Source: Torymus aiolomorphi
Taxonomy: Eukaryota > Arthropoda > Insecta > Hymenoptera > Torymidae
Assembly: GCA_036365515.1 (NCBI GenBank)
Contig: CM070873.1
Coordinates: forward strand, 177,493,604-177,557,603
Direction of reading: 5' to 3'
Length of the DNA stretch: 64,000 bases
Shown piece by piece: positions 41,094 to 52,022 of this stretch. Below the pieces are notes generated by a model that made no database searches, was not told the DNA's origin, and saw only the letters and a list, made by a program, of their open reading frames with translations. The translations under genes were made by a program, and so were the position numbers. Numbering within the stretch: the stretch's first letter is position 1; every line of letters begins with the position of its first letter.

Positions 41094-41745
41094 CGATTCC
41101 GAATCTGATGCGGCTTCTTCTATTCCAGATGAGATTTTCTATCGCGTCAAAAAACAGGTCGCTGCTTCTTTCCGGTAATTTTTTACGGTTCTCTTTGGGT
41201 AGTAGCGAGTAAAGCCACTCTCTGACTACATGTGCGCGTTTGAGAGCGCAGTATGACTTTTTATACGGATTATCCATACATCCGTGAGCGATACATGCTT
41301 GTTCAATTTTAAATCTTCTCTGCATATCGGTGAAACCTTCGCTGGTGTAATTTTCGATGTCGACTATACTGCGTGTCATCATGGATTGAACGAATCGACT
41401 CGTATCGCTGCCTCTCACATAGATTTTAGCAGCGTTTCTGGCAGTATTGTAAAAATAGTGTTGTAGTTTACGTAAGCCGATATCGCCGTCGAACCAATGT
41501 ATTCCAAGTATTTTCGAAGAAAGATAATCGTTGGTCGCTCTAGCCTCCTTAGGCAGCTCGTCGTATGTATGAGGTGGACTTATTATCCAATGTCCCGAGA
41601 CGTTCCCTTGCAAAGAGACAATGGCAACCTCCTTGGGTAAAAATTTATTATCCCTGTCTCTCAAACCCTGAATTTCTATTACGTAATCCATGGTGAAAAA
41701 TGTCGATGTGTTCGTCACAAAGTGAATGGCCGACTGCACTGCCAA
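40954..41745 (-). CDS. Polinton exonuclease-like conserved protein
   Basis: 263-codon frame; the likely start is Met19 (MDYVIEIQGLRD, near 41691). The N-terminus has a D-x-Q...KE pattern (DYVIEIQG...LPKEVAIVSL) resembling the first motif of DnaQ/DEDD exonucleases with Glu replaced. The middle carries 'IHWFDGDIGLRKLQHY', 'AKIYVRG' and a 'VDIENY' motif. The C-terminus is Glu/Asp/Ser-rich. This family accompanies Polinton proteases; an exonuclease fold is inference, and catalytic residues look incomplete. The second copy at 60421-61034 is broken. The end overlaps the protease in the +1 frame. Confidence 0.65.
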   Translation of the reverse strand: MAVQSAIHFVTNTSTFFTMDYVIEIQGLRDRDNKFLPKEVAIVSLQGNVSGHWIISPPHTYDELPKEARATNDYLSSKILGIHWFDGDIGLRKLQHYFYNTARNAAKIYVRGSDTSRFVQSMMTRSIVDIENYTSEGFTDMQRRFKIEQACIAHGCMDNPYKKSYCALKRAHVVREWLYSLLPKENRKKLPERSSDLFFDAIENLIWNRRSRIRFGIGGRDEVDGASETEYERAEEAREEHEHESDSESIGGSESENDRSVRG

Positions 41746-41801
41746 CGATGGGATGTATTGACTTATATTCGCTTCTCCCCACTACTGAACACTTTCCCCT
41801 C

Positions 41802-43142
41802 TTACGCGTTAAAGTCTGTGATGATTTGACCGTTGGCATCTACTTCCAGTACGTTGTCGAATTCAGCGTAAATAATGCAGTTGACCGTTTCGGTTATTGC
41901 CTCCTCGAAATGAACTTCGATCCGTAGAAACCCCGATCGTACGAGGTTCCAGTGAGAGGAAAAATGGGCGGATAAGTCAGGTGTCAGATCGAATGCAAAC
42001 AGACAATAGCCTGCCGGGTAAGAAATGCGACTAACGTCGATTCCCTCATTGAGATAGTGGATACCGGTGCCTGTGAAGAGAGTGTGGAAAGAATCAATGT
42101 ACAATTTATTAGCGCCTGTGAAGCGTGGCTGAAGTGGTTTGCTCGGTATCTGTACGCCGTCCACCTAGAGCGATAAGAAATTTACGTTAAAGTGTTGAAA
42201 ATTAAAGGGATTCAGTTGACGATTACCGCTAAATGCTTTGTTTTTTACGAAACCCACGATGATTCTTTTGGGTAACTGTCCTAGAATAGCGTTATCAAGC
42301 GTTTCTCCCATGACACCACTGTGCATAGTGAAAGCCTTAACCTCGACCCTGCTGATAGGGTATTTCGCCGAAGTCTTAACTAGAGCATTGGCATGAGCAA
42401 GCAATACACCTGGACTAATTTTAGCTCGACGCACGATAAGCGTCGCTTCTTTTATGTTTACGGAAAATTTCCCATTTTCCGATGAATCCATGAGACAGAA
42501 GGCGTCCTTGCTGCGCACTAGTCTCACTCTCATTTCTACGCCATTCAGGAGAAATTTGGGCTGATTGAACACGTCACGGTGCAAATGCCCGATTAGATCG
42601 ATGGATTTACCGCCAAGCGTAAAGTATTGACGGTTAAGGAGACCAGTGTTGGCCGTGTGTGAACCGCGTGCAACAGTCGAGACCGCATCCATGTTACCTG
42701 CTGTATCAGCGTACCACACAGCAGCCATTAAATGAGACTGTAAAGCTGGCGGGGCGTAGTTCAATAAAGTTTCTAGGTATGCTCTATATGGGTAGGCGTT
42801 GTTTGGTGGTGAGACTAATTTTTGGTTGAAAAATATATCCACTTGATCAAACAACGAGTGAATAAAATTATTGACTGGTCCAGCTTTTGGATTTTCTTGC
42901 TCCGTGTCAGCCGGTAAAATCTGCACGGTAACGTGTAGCATGGTATGCGCGAGATCAATGTAGTGTTCGGTAGAACTAGGCACCAGAAATTCGAGCGGTG
43001 AATCACTGTCATTGCTGAGCGATGACATGGGCTTGTAGTGGAGAAAAGCACTGTTTTCTATAGATGTTTGAGTGAGAGGGAGAGTAAAGAGATTTAGCTC
43101 ACTCTTCATTCCTTCTCTACTGCACGCGTGTAAGTATGCCAT
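41802..43142 (-). pseudogene. Polinton major capsid protein with one in-frame TAG
   Basis: The frame from ATG 43142 runs 325 residues to TAG at 42165-42167 and continues in the same phase for 120 residues to 41802. Both halves match the animal Polinton major capsid family (annotated in databases as F54H12.2-like), about 445 residues in total, which folds as a double jelly roll. Motifs: 'EFLVPSSTEHYIDLAHTML', 'NNAYPYRAYLETLLNYAP', 'WYADTAGNMD' and, after the stop, 'SHWNLVRSGFLRIEVHF'. The stop lies at the boundary of the second jelly roll. The gene starts 2 nt after the core-protein gene. Without readthrough the product would lack its C-terminal quarter. Confidence 0.9.
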
Positions 43143-43144
43143 AT

Positions 43145-43672
43145 TTACGCAGGTCCAAAAATATCTGTGACACTTCTAACGGTTTTCTTGTTCTTCCTCC
43201 TCCTTTTGGCCTTCGTCTCCTTACCAGTTTTGGCTTTTTTTAACCGCTTCACTGTTTTCGTTCGCGATGCGTTGCGTGCTCTCACATGACTGCTCGTCGA
43301 CTGCCGCTTCCGTCTAACTGTCGTTGATTTATATCCGTGCCCTTTCATCATTTCCGAGACCTTCTTTTCGGCTTTCCTTTTTAAATTTTTTCCAGATTCT
43401 CGAAGACGAGTGTTGACCGAATCTTTGAAACTCACACCATCATTGGCTATGTCATCGAGCACGTTCAAACCTGCGCGAACGGCTTCTTTGCCTACAGTTT
43501 TAGCACCACTACTCAGATATGGGACAATTTTTCTAAATATCGCACCGATGAAACTTCCAATTCCAGAGCCACGTTGATAGGTTGAGCCAGCGTAAACATT
43601 TTTCACGCCTATACCTCCACCCGTTTGCTGATCGTAGTACGTGATATAATGGCTCATTTTGTGAAAGGGCAA
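43145..43672 (-). CDS. Small basic virion protein (adenovirus core/lytic type)
   Basis: 175-residue intact frame. The N-terminus has a Gly-rich, amphipathic segment ('QRGSGIGSFIGAIFRKIVPY') followed by 'AVRAGLNVLDDIA', and the C-terminus is a long Lys/Arg-rich tail. The layout fits Polinton proteins placed next to the major capsid and compared with adenovirus core or membrane-lytic proteins. The exact counterpart cannot be chosen. Two nt separate it from each neighbour, suggesting coordinated expression with penton and major capsid genes. Confidence 0.65.
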   Translation of the reverse strand: MPFHKMSHYITYYDQQTGGGIGVKNVYAGSTYQRGSGIGSFIGAIFRKIVPYLSSGAKTVGKEAVRAGLNVLDDIANDGVSFKDSVNTRLRESGKNLKRKAEKKVSEMMKGHGYKSTTVRRKRQSTSSHVRARNASRTKTVKRLKKAKTGKETKAKRRRKNKKTVRSVTDIFGPA

Positions 43673-43674
43673 TT

Positions 43675-44482
43675 TTACCGATTACGCTTAAAATGAAGCG
43701 TTATGGTCAACGTTCCATACTCGAATGGTATGTGTCGGCCGTGTTGATCTCTTATATCGATGACAATGTTGTGAAAAGTGTGTTGTAAGAGCGAAATGTA
43801 ATGTATAGAGGCAAAATTCCTTACGAGGTTGCTGCCAAATTTATATCTTGAATTCTCCAAGGAAACTATGCGAAGCAGTGCTGTTTGAGTATCGCCGACG
43901 GTATAAGGCTCGCAAATGTCTGTGTAGACGTACAGTTGATCGGGGATACCACGCGCCAGACATACAGGTCTGGTACCCGCGTTTCTATCTTTCCCCGTTT
44001 TGGAGGTAATAAATGTGCCCGTCTGTCTGTGAATAGTATCCTCAAAACCAAAGATACGACGTATTTTTTCGTTAAACGTTGTGTAATGTGGTTCTGCGCA
44101 ATCACAGGTTCGTCTCAAAGCGTAGTAGCCTTTCTGAAAATCCGTTGGGATGAGTTGTTGATGATCGCGTACAATGTATATTGATTTCTTCCGCGAGTTG
44201 AGCAACAGTATCGTACACCCCGTACGGAAAATTACAAATTACGTTATTTTCCAAAGGTTTCAGTTTAGCCGAGCCTAGTTTAAATGTGTAGAAAGATTCG
44301 GATTTTTGAATATGCATGATTGTGCAGGGGACGTGAATTCCTGCTAGTCCGACTTGCCAGTCTCCTGTTAATCTGATTTCACGGGCCAGATGCGTTGTAA
44401 AACAGGTGGTAGTATTTTCCGGAAAATACGTCATACTACTGTTGCTGGGTAATACTAGATAAAATTCTTCACTGTTGTTCAT
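43675..44482 (-). pseudogene. Polinton minor capsid (penton-type), frameshifted
   Basis: The first part (44482 to about 44170) has 'FYLVLPSNSSMTYFPENTT' and 'DWQVGLAGI'. The second part (about 44180-43675), in another phase, has 'LYVYTDICEPYTVGDTQ' and ends 'HIPFEYGTLTITLHFKR', all typical of the Polinton minor capsid family (single jelly roll at fivefold vertices). One frameshift lies near 44170-44190. The full length of about 265 residues is otherwise preserved. Confidence 0.85.
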
Positions 44483-44486
44483 CTTG

Positions 44487-45335
44487 CTAAACGGACTTGA
44501 GATCTGTAGCTTTTATCCAAGAGTTGAACTTTTCTGGATATCCTACCCACTTTACCAGCAGCTGCTTCTTTTTCCCCTGTCCTTTGGATTGAATGATGCG
44601 GTCGACTTTAAATTCTTGTTCAGCTGTTAATCGGCTAGAACCTACACCTGTCAATTCTCCGGTGTAGAAGAAACCGTCGATATTTTCACTGTTCAGATCC
44701 TGTATCTCGTACAGGTAAATGTCTTGCCTCTGTGAGACACGACAAACTTTGAATATCTCTTCGGAGTAATTTTTTTCGAATCTTTTCTCGAAGGTTCCCT
44801 TTGAGCGACTGATTCGAACGTAATTTCCAACCTTGTATTTAGGGTATTTCGCTGGTCTTTGTTTGGTGCGCCGTCTTTGCAGATTGCTGCGGGCCTGCGC
44901 AGCGTTGTACAAGTCTACGTGCGCTGGTTTCATGCCTATGGCCGAGTGTACAGTGTTGTTGTAAGCACCGACAATTTTTTGTATCACGTCGATGTATCGA
45001 TGTGTGTTTCTATGTGTGAAATATCTCCAAAGGCGTTCTTTGATCGTACGATTTAATCGCTCGACGACATCTGCTTTGACGTCAGGATTTCTTGCTACTC
45101 GAAAGTGTATACCACGGCTTTTCAAAACGTTTTGTACAGCTGTGCCTACGAATTCCTTACCCTTATCAGTTTGTAAGTAAACAGGAAGACGACCGTTGGT
45201 ACGTTTAAAAATATTTTCAAAAGCCGTTGCAACGGTCCGTGCCGACTTGTCGCGTAACGGTTCCACCCAAGCAAACTTACTGAGTACATCTACAGCAACC
45301 AGTAGATAGGTATAACCGTTTTTCGTATGACATCA
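44487..45335 (-). pseudogene. Polinton integrase with chromodomain, N-terminus lost
   Basis: A retroviral-type integrase core: D (AVDVLSKFAW near 45290), D (LQTDKGKEFVG) and E (ADVVERLNRTIKERLW). A C-terminal SH3-like region and a chromodomain follow ('FKVDRIIQSKG...LLVKWVGYP'). The open frame begins at about 45330 after a TGA. Just upstream, a short 'LMSYEK' stretch lies in another phase, and then the end of the neighbouring gene follows. The zinc-binding N-terminal region and the start of the core are absent, probably through deletion. It would have inserted the element DNA; the chromodomain would direct it to chromatin. Confidence 0.85.
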
Positions 45336-46032
45336 GATGGATAGTTTTAACCACTTTTTCTTGGCTGCGCGTCGGCGTTTCGCTATCTTCGAAGGATCTG
45401 TTAATCTGTTGGCAATTTTTAAAATACTTGCATTACCGACAAGATTATTCGGTGTGTCGGTACTGCCGATGTATTTGGCGAATTGAAATTTACCCGCTAG
45501 TTCCTCCTCTTCGTCTTGTTTTTTTTTTCTTATTCTTTACAACGTAGTTCAACGATTCTGCTATATTTGACTGCGGGACAAGTTTTACATCGATGATGAC
45601 GTTTCCTGTGCTATTCCACTTTAAACGCTCGGAGTCAAATGTGCGCCAGTGTCTCAATAGCATACGAGCCCTTTTGGAGTAAATTTTAGGAACACTCTCC
45701 AGAATAACCTCCTCTGTGGGTGGTGCTAGCGTGGTTTGGATTTCGTCAATTTCACGTATACTGTCTTTGTCGTCTAAACGTTTGTTCTCTTTGAAGAATA
45801 AGTAACGTCTGAGCACTTGCAAGTAATTTTTACACTTTTCGCGCTCGTCCGAAAATTTTTTCGAGTTTAAAATCTCAAACATATCCGAGTCCAAACGCGA
45901 TAAATGGTCACCCGAAGTTTGTACTGTGTTGTCAGCACTGTCTTTAACAGGCGATTTGGTAACATTGGATGAGGTCGACTCGTTAGGCGATGGATTCGCT
46001 GGAACGAGAATCATTTTACGTGCCCGATCCAC
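45335..46032 (-). pseudogene. Polinton conserved protein upstream of integrase, frameshifted
   Basis: 180-residue frame from 46032, then a change of phase in an A run (minus strand) near 45520. The alternative frame continues with 'GKFQFAKYIGSTDTP' and 'LVGNASILKIANRL' and a Lys/Arg-rich end. That C-terminal pattern resembles a conserved Polinton protein of unknown function. The break in a homopolymer could be a sequencing error. The gene starts 3 nt after the 103-residue gene. Confidence 0.6.
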
Positions 46033-46035
46033 CTC

Positions 46036-46347
46036 CTAGTTACCTAAAATCTTTGAAAATACCGTACTTATCAGAGGTGCCAGAAGAATAGGTAAAAACG
46101 AACCACCGTTTTGAAGTATTGTTCGTTTCTTGCTTCTCCAGCCGATATTGACAGTTTCCGTATTTTTCAGCTTTACAACACCTTGTAGTACGTTCAACGC
46201 GCACTCGCAGATACACTTTACCAAATCTTTATCAGCCGTTCGGAGCAGCGCTCTACGTTGCCGACTGTCAGCGTGACAGAGAGCGTTCAAGAGAGCCACG
46301 CGTTTCTTTGAGAACTTTTTACCTGGTGGCGATGTCATCCCGGCCAT
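46036..46347 (-). CDS. Polinton small conserved protein (103 residues)
   Basis: Intact frame with 'CICECALNVLQGVVKL', a basic middle (KKRTILQNGG) and a hydrophobic end ('FLPILLAPLISTVFSKIL'), likely membrane-inserting. The same architecture recurs in animal Polintons next to the ATPase. Function unknown. Confidence 0.65.
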   Translation of the reverse strand: MAGMTSPPGKKFSKKRVALLNALCHADSRQRRALLRTADKDLVKCICECALNVLQGVVKLKNTETVNIGWRSKKRTILQNGGSFLPILLAPLISTVFSKILGN

Positions 46348-46399
46348 TGCTACGATGAAAATGACTGCTGCACACTTCCATACTCACTTTTATTAGTTT

Positions 46400-47056
46400 T
46401 TACTTTGACGAATATTTAGGGACGTACGCGTACTGTGTCGCGTCGTCAGGAAAGATGTTGGTACGAAAACGATATTCATCCAGAGTATCCTGTTTCATAT
46501 CTAGCAACAAGTAACTGTACGGCTGTGTACACGCATCGGTGTAAGCCTCTTGCAAAAATTTTGGGTCTTCGGGGTAAACTTGCCGCGCCAGATACTGAAT
46601 TTGAGCACGATCTCGCTGATTTTTGAAAAGTACAATGTAATTGGAGTTGAGTGACAAGTCACACTGATTCTGACCTTTGTGAAAAATGTTTTGCGTTATC
46701 AAAATTACACTTATATTCTTGTGATGACAACCTTTCGTGAAGAGGTCTAGTACAACACTGGTGCAAGACTCGCGCATCAAATCGTCGAGAACGATCAATT
46801 TTTTCTTATCGCTATCGCGAGAATAGTCGTTGGCCTGTGGCAGACCTTCTCGAAACTCGATTCTCTGTCCTCCTCCTAGCATGTAGTCAGTCCGATATGT
46901 TTCTTTCCACTCTCCGTAGTAAAAGAGAATTCGGTCAAAACGTACGTTACACATTTTGGGCAGGTGTGTGAGAAACCTCTTCACAAAAACCGACTTTCCG
47001 GCCATCGTAGGGCCGGCGCAGATACAGGTGAAACGATGTTTCCACCGCGTGTCCAT
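46400..47056 (-). CDS. Polinton genome-packaging ATPase (FtsK/HerA type)
   Basis: 218-residue intact frame from ATG 47056. Walker A is GPTMAGKS (residues 15-22) and Walker B is LIVLDD (87-92), followed by a 'VILITQNIF' sensor-like strand. Length and motifs fit the A32/FtsK-like packaging ATPases of Polintons and related dsDNA viruses, which pump DNA into the capsid. It is divergently oriented to the gene at 47494, with a CGG-rich shared upstream region. Confidence 0.9.
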   Translation of the reverse strand: MDTRWKHRFTCICAGPTMAGKSVFVKRFLTHLPKMCNVRFDRILFYYGEWKETYRTDYMLGGGQRIEFREGLPQANDYSRDSDKKKLIVLDDLMRESCTSVVLDLFTKGCHHKNISVILITQNIFHKGQNQCDLSLNSNYIVLFKNQRDRAQIQYLARQVYPEDPKFLQEAYTDACTQPYSYLLLDMKQDTLDEYRFRTNIFPDDATQYAYVPKYSSK

Positions 47057-47059
47057 GAC

Positions 47060-47400
47060 CGTTACTAATTCAGAAGTCTACTCCCCCACCACCTTCTAGA
47101 CGTGGTTTGCGGTGGCGGCAGCGGCGGTGGCGGCGGCGGCGTGATGCGATGCGCGCGCACCAATCATGCGGAAGCGGTGGCGGCGCACTAATCACTCAGT
47201 ATTAAGCTAGACTTCCGTGGATAAGCCTGATCGCTGCGTTAGTCCAACTTATCACCTCTACAGTCAACATCCGACTTCCAACGTCCCACTTCTAGCACCC
47301 GACAGTCGAATTCTGGTAGCTCCTCGCAAAAGGATTGAAAAAAAACCTCGCAATCCTCACTCTATCAACGAATCGAGAAAATAAAAAATTTTAAAATTCT
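47060..47400. promoter_or_regulatory. Divergent promoter region with CGG-rich block
   Basis: 47100-47200 is very GC-rich (repeated 'ggcggcggtgg' words), unlike the rest of the element. It is followed by a transcribed-looking leader ending in AAG|GTAAGC at about 47400. It separates the minus-strand ATPase gene from the plus-strand gene at 47494. Confidence 0.45.
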
Positions 47401-47493
47401 AAGGTAAGCATATTATTATTATTAAAAAAGATATTTCAATCTTTATTCTTTTTTCTTAATTTAATATTAATCATCAGCAAATATTTTGTTTCA
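47401..47493 (+). other. 5'-UTR intron
   Basis: A GTAAGC donor and a TTTGTTTCAG acceptor place the initiator ATG directly at the start of the next exon. Confidence 0.6.
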
Positions 47494-47794
47494 GATGGAT
47501 CTTTCAAAGTTAAACGCGATCGCCCATGAAGGATTTCTCCCAACGAAAAGGTTCGTCGATCTGAACGAGGGCGATCTTTATAAGATAACAAGCTTGAAGT
47601 CTGTGAATACCAAATTCGGAGTAAAAGTTGTGGCTGAATTAGAGAGTGAATTTGACGTATTCATGGCAAAAAGAGTTTCCGAAGCACTTGTTCAAGATGA
47701 AAATTTTTTCACCAGCCTTCAGGACGCTGCGAATAAGTATGAACTATTTATGATTTACAAAGGTGGTTCAAGTGTCGAATTTAGTGGCAAATAA
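47494..47794 (+). CDS. Polinton opposite-strand protein (possible OB fold)
   Basis: 99-residue intact frame starting MDLSKLNAIA directly after the acceptor. Motifs 'GDLYKITSLKSVNTKFG', 'VFMAKRVSEAL' and 'LFMIYKGG' recur in short proteins known from arthropod Polinton-like loci. The beta-rich pattern suggests an OB-fold single-strand DNA-binding protein, which is inference. It is the only gene on the plus strand of the element and has its own intron and a polyadenylation signal (AATAAA near 47836). It is convergent with polymerase B. Confidence 0.6.
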
Positions 47795-48001
47795 CTTTTT
47801 CTTCAATAGTTGTGTATTACATAATAATGGTACGATAAATAAAAGTGTATAACTTTACAATGTTGTGCTCACCGATATTTGCTTTTGTTGAGAATCTATT
47901 TCTTTACGACACTTAAAACTGGAGGGGGTAGGGGTGGTGAGAAAAAGAGTTGTAGTATTTTTGTTTTTGTAGATTTTTTATTTTCAACCAAATTTTAAAA
48001 A

Positions 48002-51000
48002 TCAATTACATTTGTAGCCAAACGGTAAGGACTGACCGGAAGATATATAGCGCCTTTTTTTCAAGACCGTGGCACATGTTTTGACTTCGTCGTGCGTTAC
48101 AACATCGTGTGTACAAGTGCGTTTGATAGACTTAAAATTAATTCTAATCGTGACTTTATTTATTTTGTTGTCAAAATTGTCCACGGCCAGGGCATTTATA
48201 GAGCCAAAATTTATTTTTAAAAAATTTTTTAAATTTAAACTTATTCTCTTAACTTTACAGCATTCTACGATTGTACCCGAGGGTGTGATCGCGCGATAAA
48301 CATAAAATTTTGGCGCCGCGGAGACCATTGTGACGATGTAAGTACCCTCTCCGTAACTCTCGAGTTCGTCCGTCATCTCACCTAACAAATTACCCAGCGG
48401 TGGCTCGTATTCCTCGGGGGTTTTGTTTTCATCTTTCACAAAAATACATGAGTCTGTATCGCAGTACAACAGACGCGTGCCTAGCTTCTCCATGTGACTG
48501 TATAGCTCTAATCGCGCTTGAGCCGTTGTATAGGCGGCTATGACAACGTTTGTATACGGGTCTGACGTCACGGCTTCCTCGCGAAATTGCCAGTTGACAT
48601 ACAGGTTTTCATCATTCACAGGTAAAATGCTCAACACTTCTTTATCCGGACACGTTAGGAGCCTCAATAACATCTCACGGGTTTTTACAACCTCTGTTTG
48701 TTTGAAGTTTGACCGTTGTCCGAATTTACCCCAGAATGAATTTAAACAGAGTTTGGCGACAGCTCGTAACCCACTGTTTTTAATGACTTTATCTCTTTCC
48801 AACGCGATTCCCTCGTTTGCTTGTACTCGTCTAAATAACGACTTTTTGACTCTTCATCCGTGCACCATACCGGCCAACCGCTCGCCTCCTGTTTAATTTT
48901 CAAAAATGTATCTACGTACTCGGCAAAGAGACCCCCACTCTCACCGTCGAATCTCGTTGTCTCGTATTGCCAAATAATGTAGATAGTCGTCACACGATAG
49001 CCGAGATCAATAGCTTTCGGCAGTTCGTCCGCGACCCAAGTACCTGTAAATTCGCGATCGGCAATTTCTTCGTGATTACAGTCGTTTTCACACGCTTCCT
49101 CGCAGCAGGATCGGCAGAGAGCAAACAAAAGACAACCATGCATTTTCATAGGAAGTAGTGGTAGATATAAGTTGCGTGGAGGTAAGACTTTACACTTGAC
49201 CAATCCCTCCACTAGGCTCAGATTGTTATCATCACCTCCCGTAAGCTCCTTACACTCATCCCCAACATATACACACGGATGACCGACAGGGAATTTGCCT
49301 CGCTTACACACTTACGGATAGAGAGAGCAAATATCTGTATATTTTATCTTTTCACCATCTTTTACCTTGTAAAATGGTATTATGTTCTCGGTACGCCCCC
49401 CGAAAAAAGCATCGCGTGTATTCAGCGTTATACGACTCATTATCGAATGATTTTTCACGTATTCCGCAATTTCGGGATTGTCGCGTTTAACATTGTCAAA
49501 CTCGCATTCCCAAATACACATAACGTCGTAGTCGCATACTCGAATTTTGTTTAACTTGGCGAGTGTATTTTCGTACGCCTCATCGAAAGTATTACCAAAC
49601 ACTAGACAATTGTCACGATTTTGTACGAAACATTTCAGACATCCGTGCACGTAGCAACCCTCGTATTCAAATACAATACCTTTTTTGTTAGAGTTGTCGA
49701 CTGGCGGCAAATAACCATCTACTAAAAAACCCTCGGGAAGACGGTACTCGCGTGCTCGATCGGTGTGAATTATTTCTCGACCAAATTCGCGCTCGCACTG
49801 AAGCAACCACGATCGACTTTTGCGAGTGATTGTCACTTCGGCGGTATCCACGCGGCGGCATAATACCAATAGTTTGCGGCTTTAAAAACATTTTTCTATA
49901 GACTAACGAACACGCACTCGCTATGGTTGTCGCTTCGGAAACGGACAAACTTTACCGACGTTCAAAAATATTTCCCTTAAGGCTATACACGCACGCCTCA
50001 AAATTTCAACATCCATACGACAATAATCTTCGATCTCTTTCTTAAAATCAAAAACATAATCGCGCTGTATTTTGTTGTACCACTCGTAAAAGACGAGACG
50101 CTCCTGCTCAGACATAGAATCCGGCGCGTAGTATCGAGCTTTCGGTAGGGCACCGATGTAATCAGCATGCTTCGCAGTATTAAAGAAATGAGGGAAATAC
50201 CCCTTCTTCGCACTCGGTGGGAGCCCAAACGACTTTGGCAATGCACTCAACTTCATGTGAAAATAATTCAAACTATCGCTAAATGTTGTTGCCCACATTG
50301 TAGCGTCACAATGTTTCGCCCGTTGAGTATAAGTGTAGATATAACATCTTTACGCGTCTCGACAATCTCTCTCAAAATGAATTGCGCGTCGAGACCTCCG
50401 GCATTGTGCGCGATACCTACAATTTTTTGAAAAATTGTTTTTTTTCGTAAATACAATTCTAGAAATTCCGTTACGGGTTTTTCTTTAAACACGTGCTCAC
50501 GCGTGCCGCAAGTGTCGCATCGTTGGGTCATGTTGTCGTTTTGTATGCAATCTGAGCATACCTGCTGCGCTATACAGAGTGTAGGCACGTGCTCGAGCGT
50601 CGTCGCATGATTTTTGTACGGATCCCCTTGCCGCGTTTCGAAATCATAAAATACATATAGATATTTCTTATCTTTAGACCACCTCGAGGAGGTTACTATG
50701 AAACACAGACTATTGACCGAATGTCTCATTCGACAGAGCTTACAATAGAAAACTCCGCACTCGTGTTTACCGCGATGAGTGTGAAAACGCTTGTTACACG
50801 CAGTACATATTTTTATCAAATCGCAAATTTTCTTATTTCTCGTTTTGTACGACCTCTCTGTTTTGTGATTATTATAACAATGTTCACTTAAAACATTTCG
50901 CATACAATCTTGACATTTCACTACTCCACTGTCTGTTTTATAAGCTGGTGTCACAAAACAACAGGCAGAAATCGACGCACAAGTGTGCTGGTCCACATAA

Positions 51001-52022
51001 TGATAGCGTTTGTTACAATATTTACAAAAAAATTTACTTTGCGCTGCACCTACTAAATTTAATATAGTGTCGAAATGACGATTCTCCTCATCATGATATA
51101 AATTTATAACAGTCGGATTATCAACGCTTATCATTGGACGTCCATCGAAAAATGGCCGTTCTCCCGAACCAAACGTCTCCCTATCATATACAACGATTGC
51201 TATTCCACGTCTCGCGTAATACTCTTGAAATTTTTTAATCTCGCGAAAACCACATCCAATCAATGGTACAACTACTTTAGCGTCACGCGACAACTTTATG
51301 GCTTTCTCTTTTTGGAGCGAACATCTTCCATCGTGAATATTTGTCCATAATTTTTTTGTCTCTTTTGTCACTTTCGTTTTTAGCTCTGCATGCATCTCAC
51401 CAACTACTAAAGTACGAGGCAAACACAGATTATCGGTATTTTTATCGCCACTAACGACCGTTGCCCAACTACATCTACATTTAAAATTTTCCGTTTGTGA
51501 CCCTGACCCACGGGCATTTTAACGTACGTTGCTTCTAAAATAAAACTTTCATCCACGTGAAACTCCGCGTTACTTTGAACCACGCTACTTACAACCTCCC
51601 ACAAATCATCATGTGTAAAATTAGTTATCGGCCGTAAAGACATTCCCGCACTACGCTGAGTAAAGTACTCGCTACTAACGGCTACACCCAAAAAATCGTC
51701 GACATCCCCTAAAGATATCAAAAACGCGTGAATGCCTCGCATTGCTAACTCCAACTATAACACGAAGTTGAAATTTTCCGGTGGATCTAGCACTCGTAGT
51801 GTAAATCTTCGGGTATTTACGCGAAACCGCTGAAGATAATGATTTCTCTCGTCGCTCACCATAAATCTGGTACCTGGTGGCTCTATCGCATTGTCGTTTG
51901 CCACATCTTCGACTACACGCTCGCCGCTAGTATTGTCTCTGCCATCACCTGTTTGCATAGGACCAGCAGTGCTGTCGATCCCCGATGTTATCGCGCTGAG
52001 AGAAGACTCGCTCTCACCCTAC
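48002..52022 (-). pseudogene. Polinton protein-primed-type DNA polymerase B, broken
   Basis: Family B polymerase in pieces. The N-terminal part (about 52022-51407) has a TAG at 51755. A Cys-rich region and exonuclease motif I follow (FYDFET near 50645), then motif II (AHNAGGLDAQF near 50380), motif III (YCRMDVEIL near 50024), polymerase motif A (YTDICSLYP near 49335, TAA directly after at 49312), motif B (NSFWGKFGQR near 48740) and motif C (YCDTDS near 48460). Phase changes lie near 51440, 50280, 49930, 49815 and 48810. A 3' splice-like site (CTTCTTTTATAG) near 52027 may begin this exon. All catalytic motifs are recognisable but no intact product is possible. Confidence 0.9.

Noticed and set aside
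40928..41212. 94-codon plus-strand frame
   Set aside because: Antisense of the acidic tail of the exonuclease-like gene.
49300..49330. Possible intron donor at the TAA after polymerase motif A (CCGTAAGTG)
   Set aside because: Polymerase coding resumes immediately after the stop, so no intron is needed or possible here.
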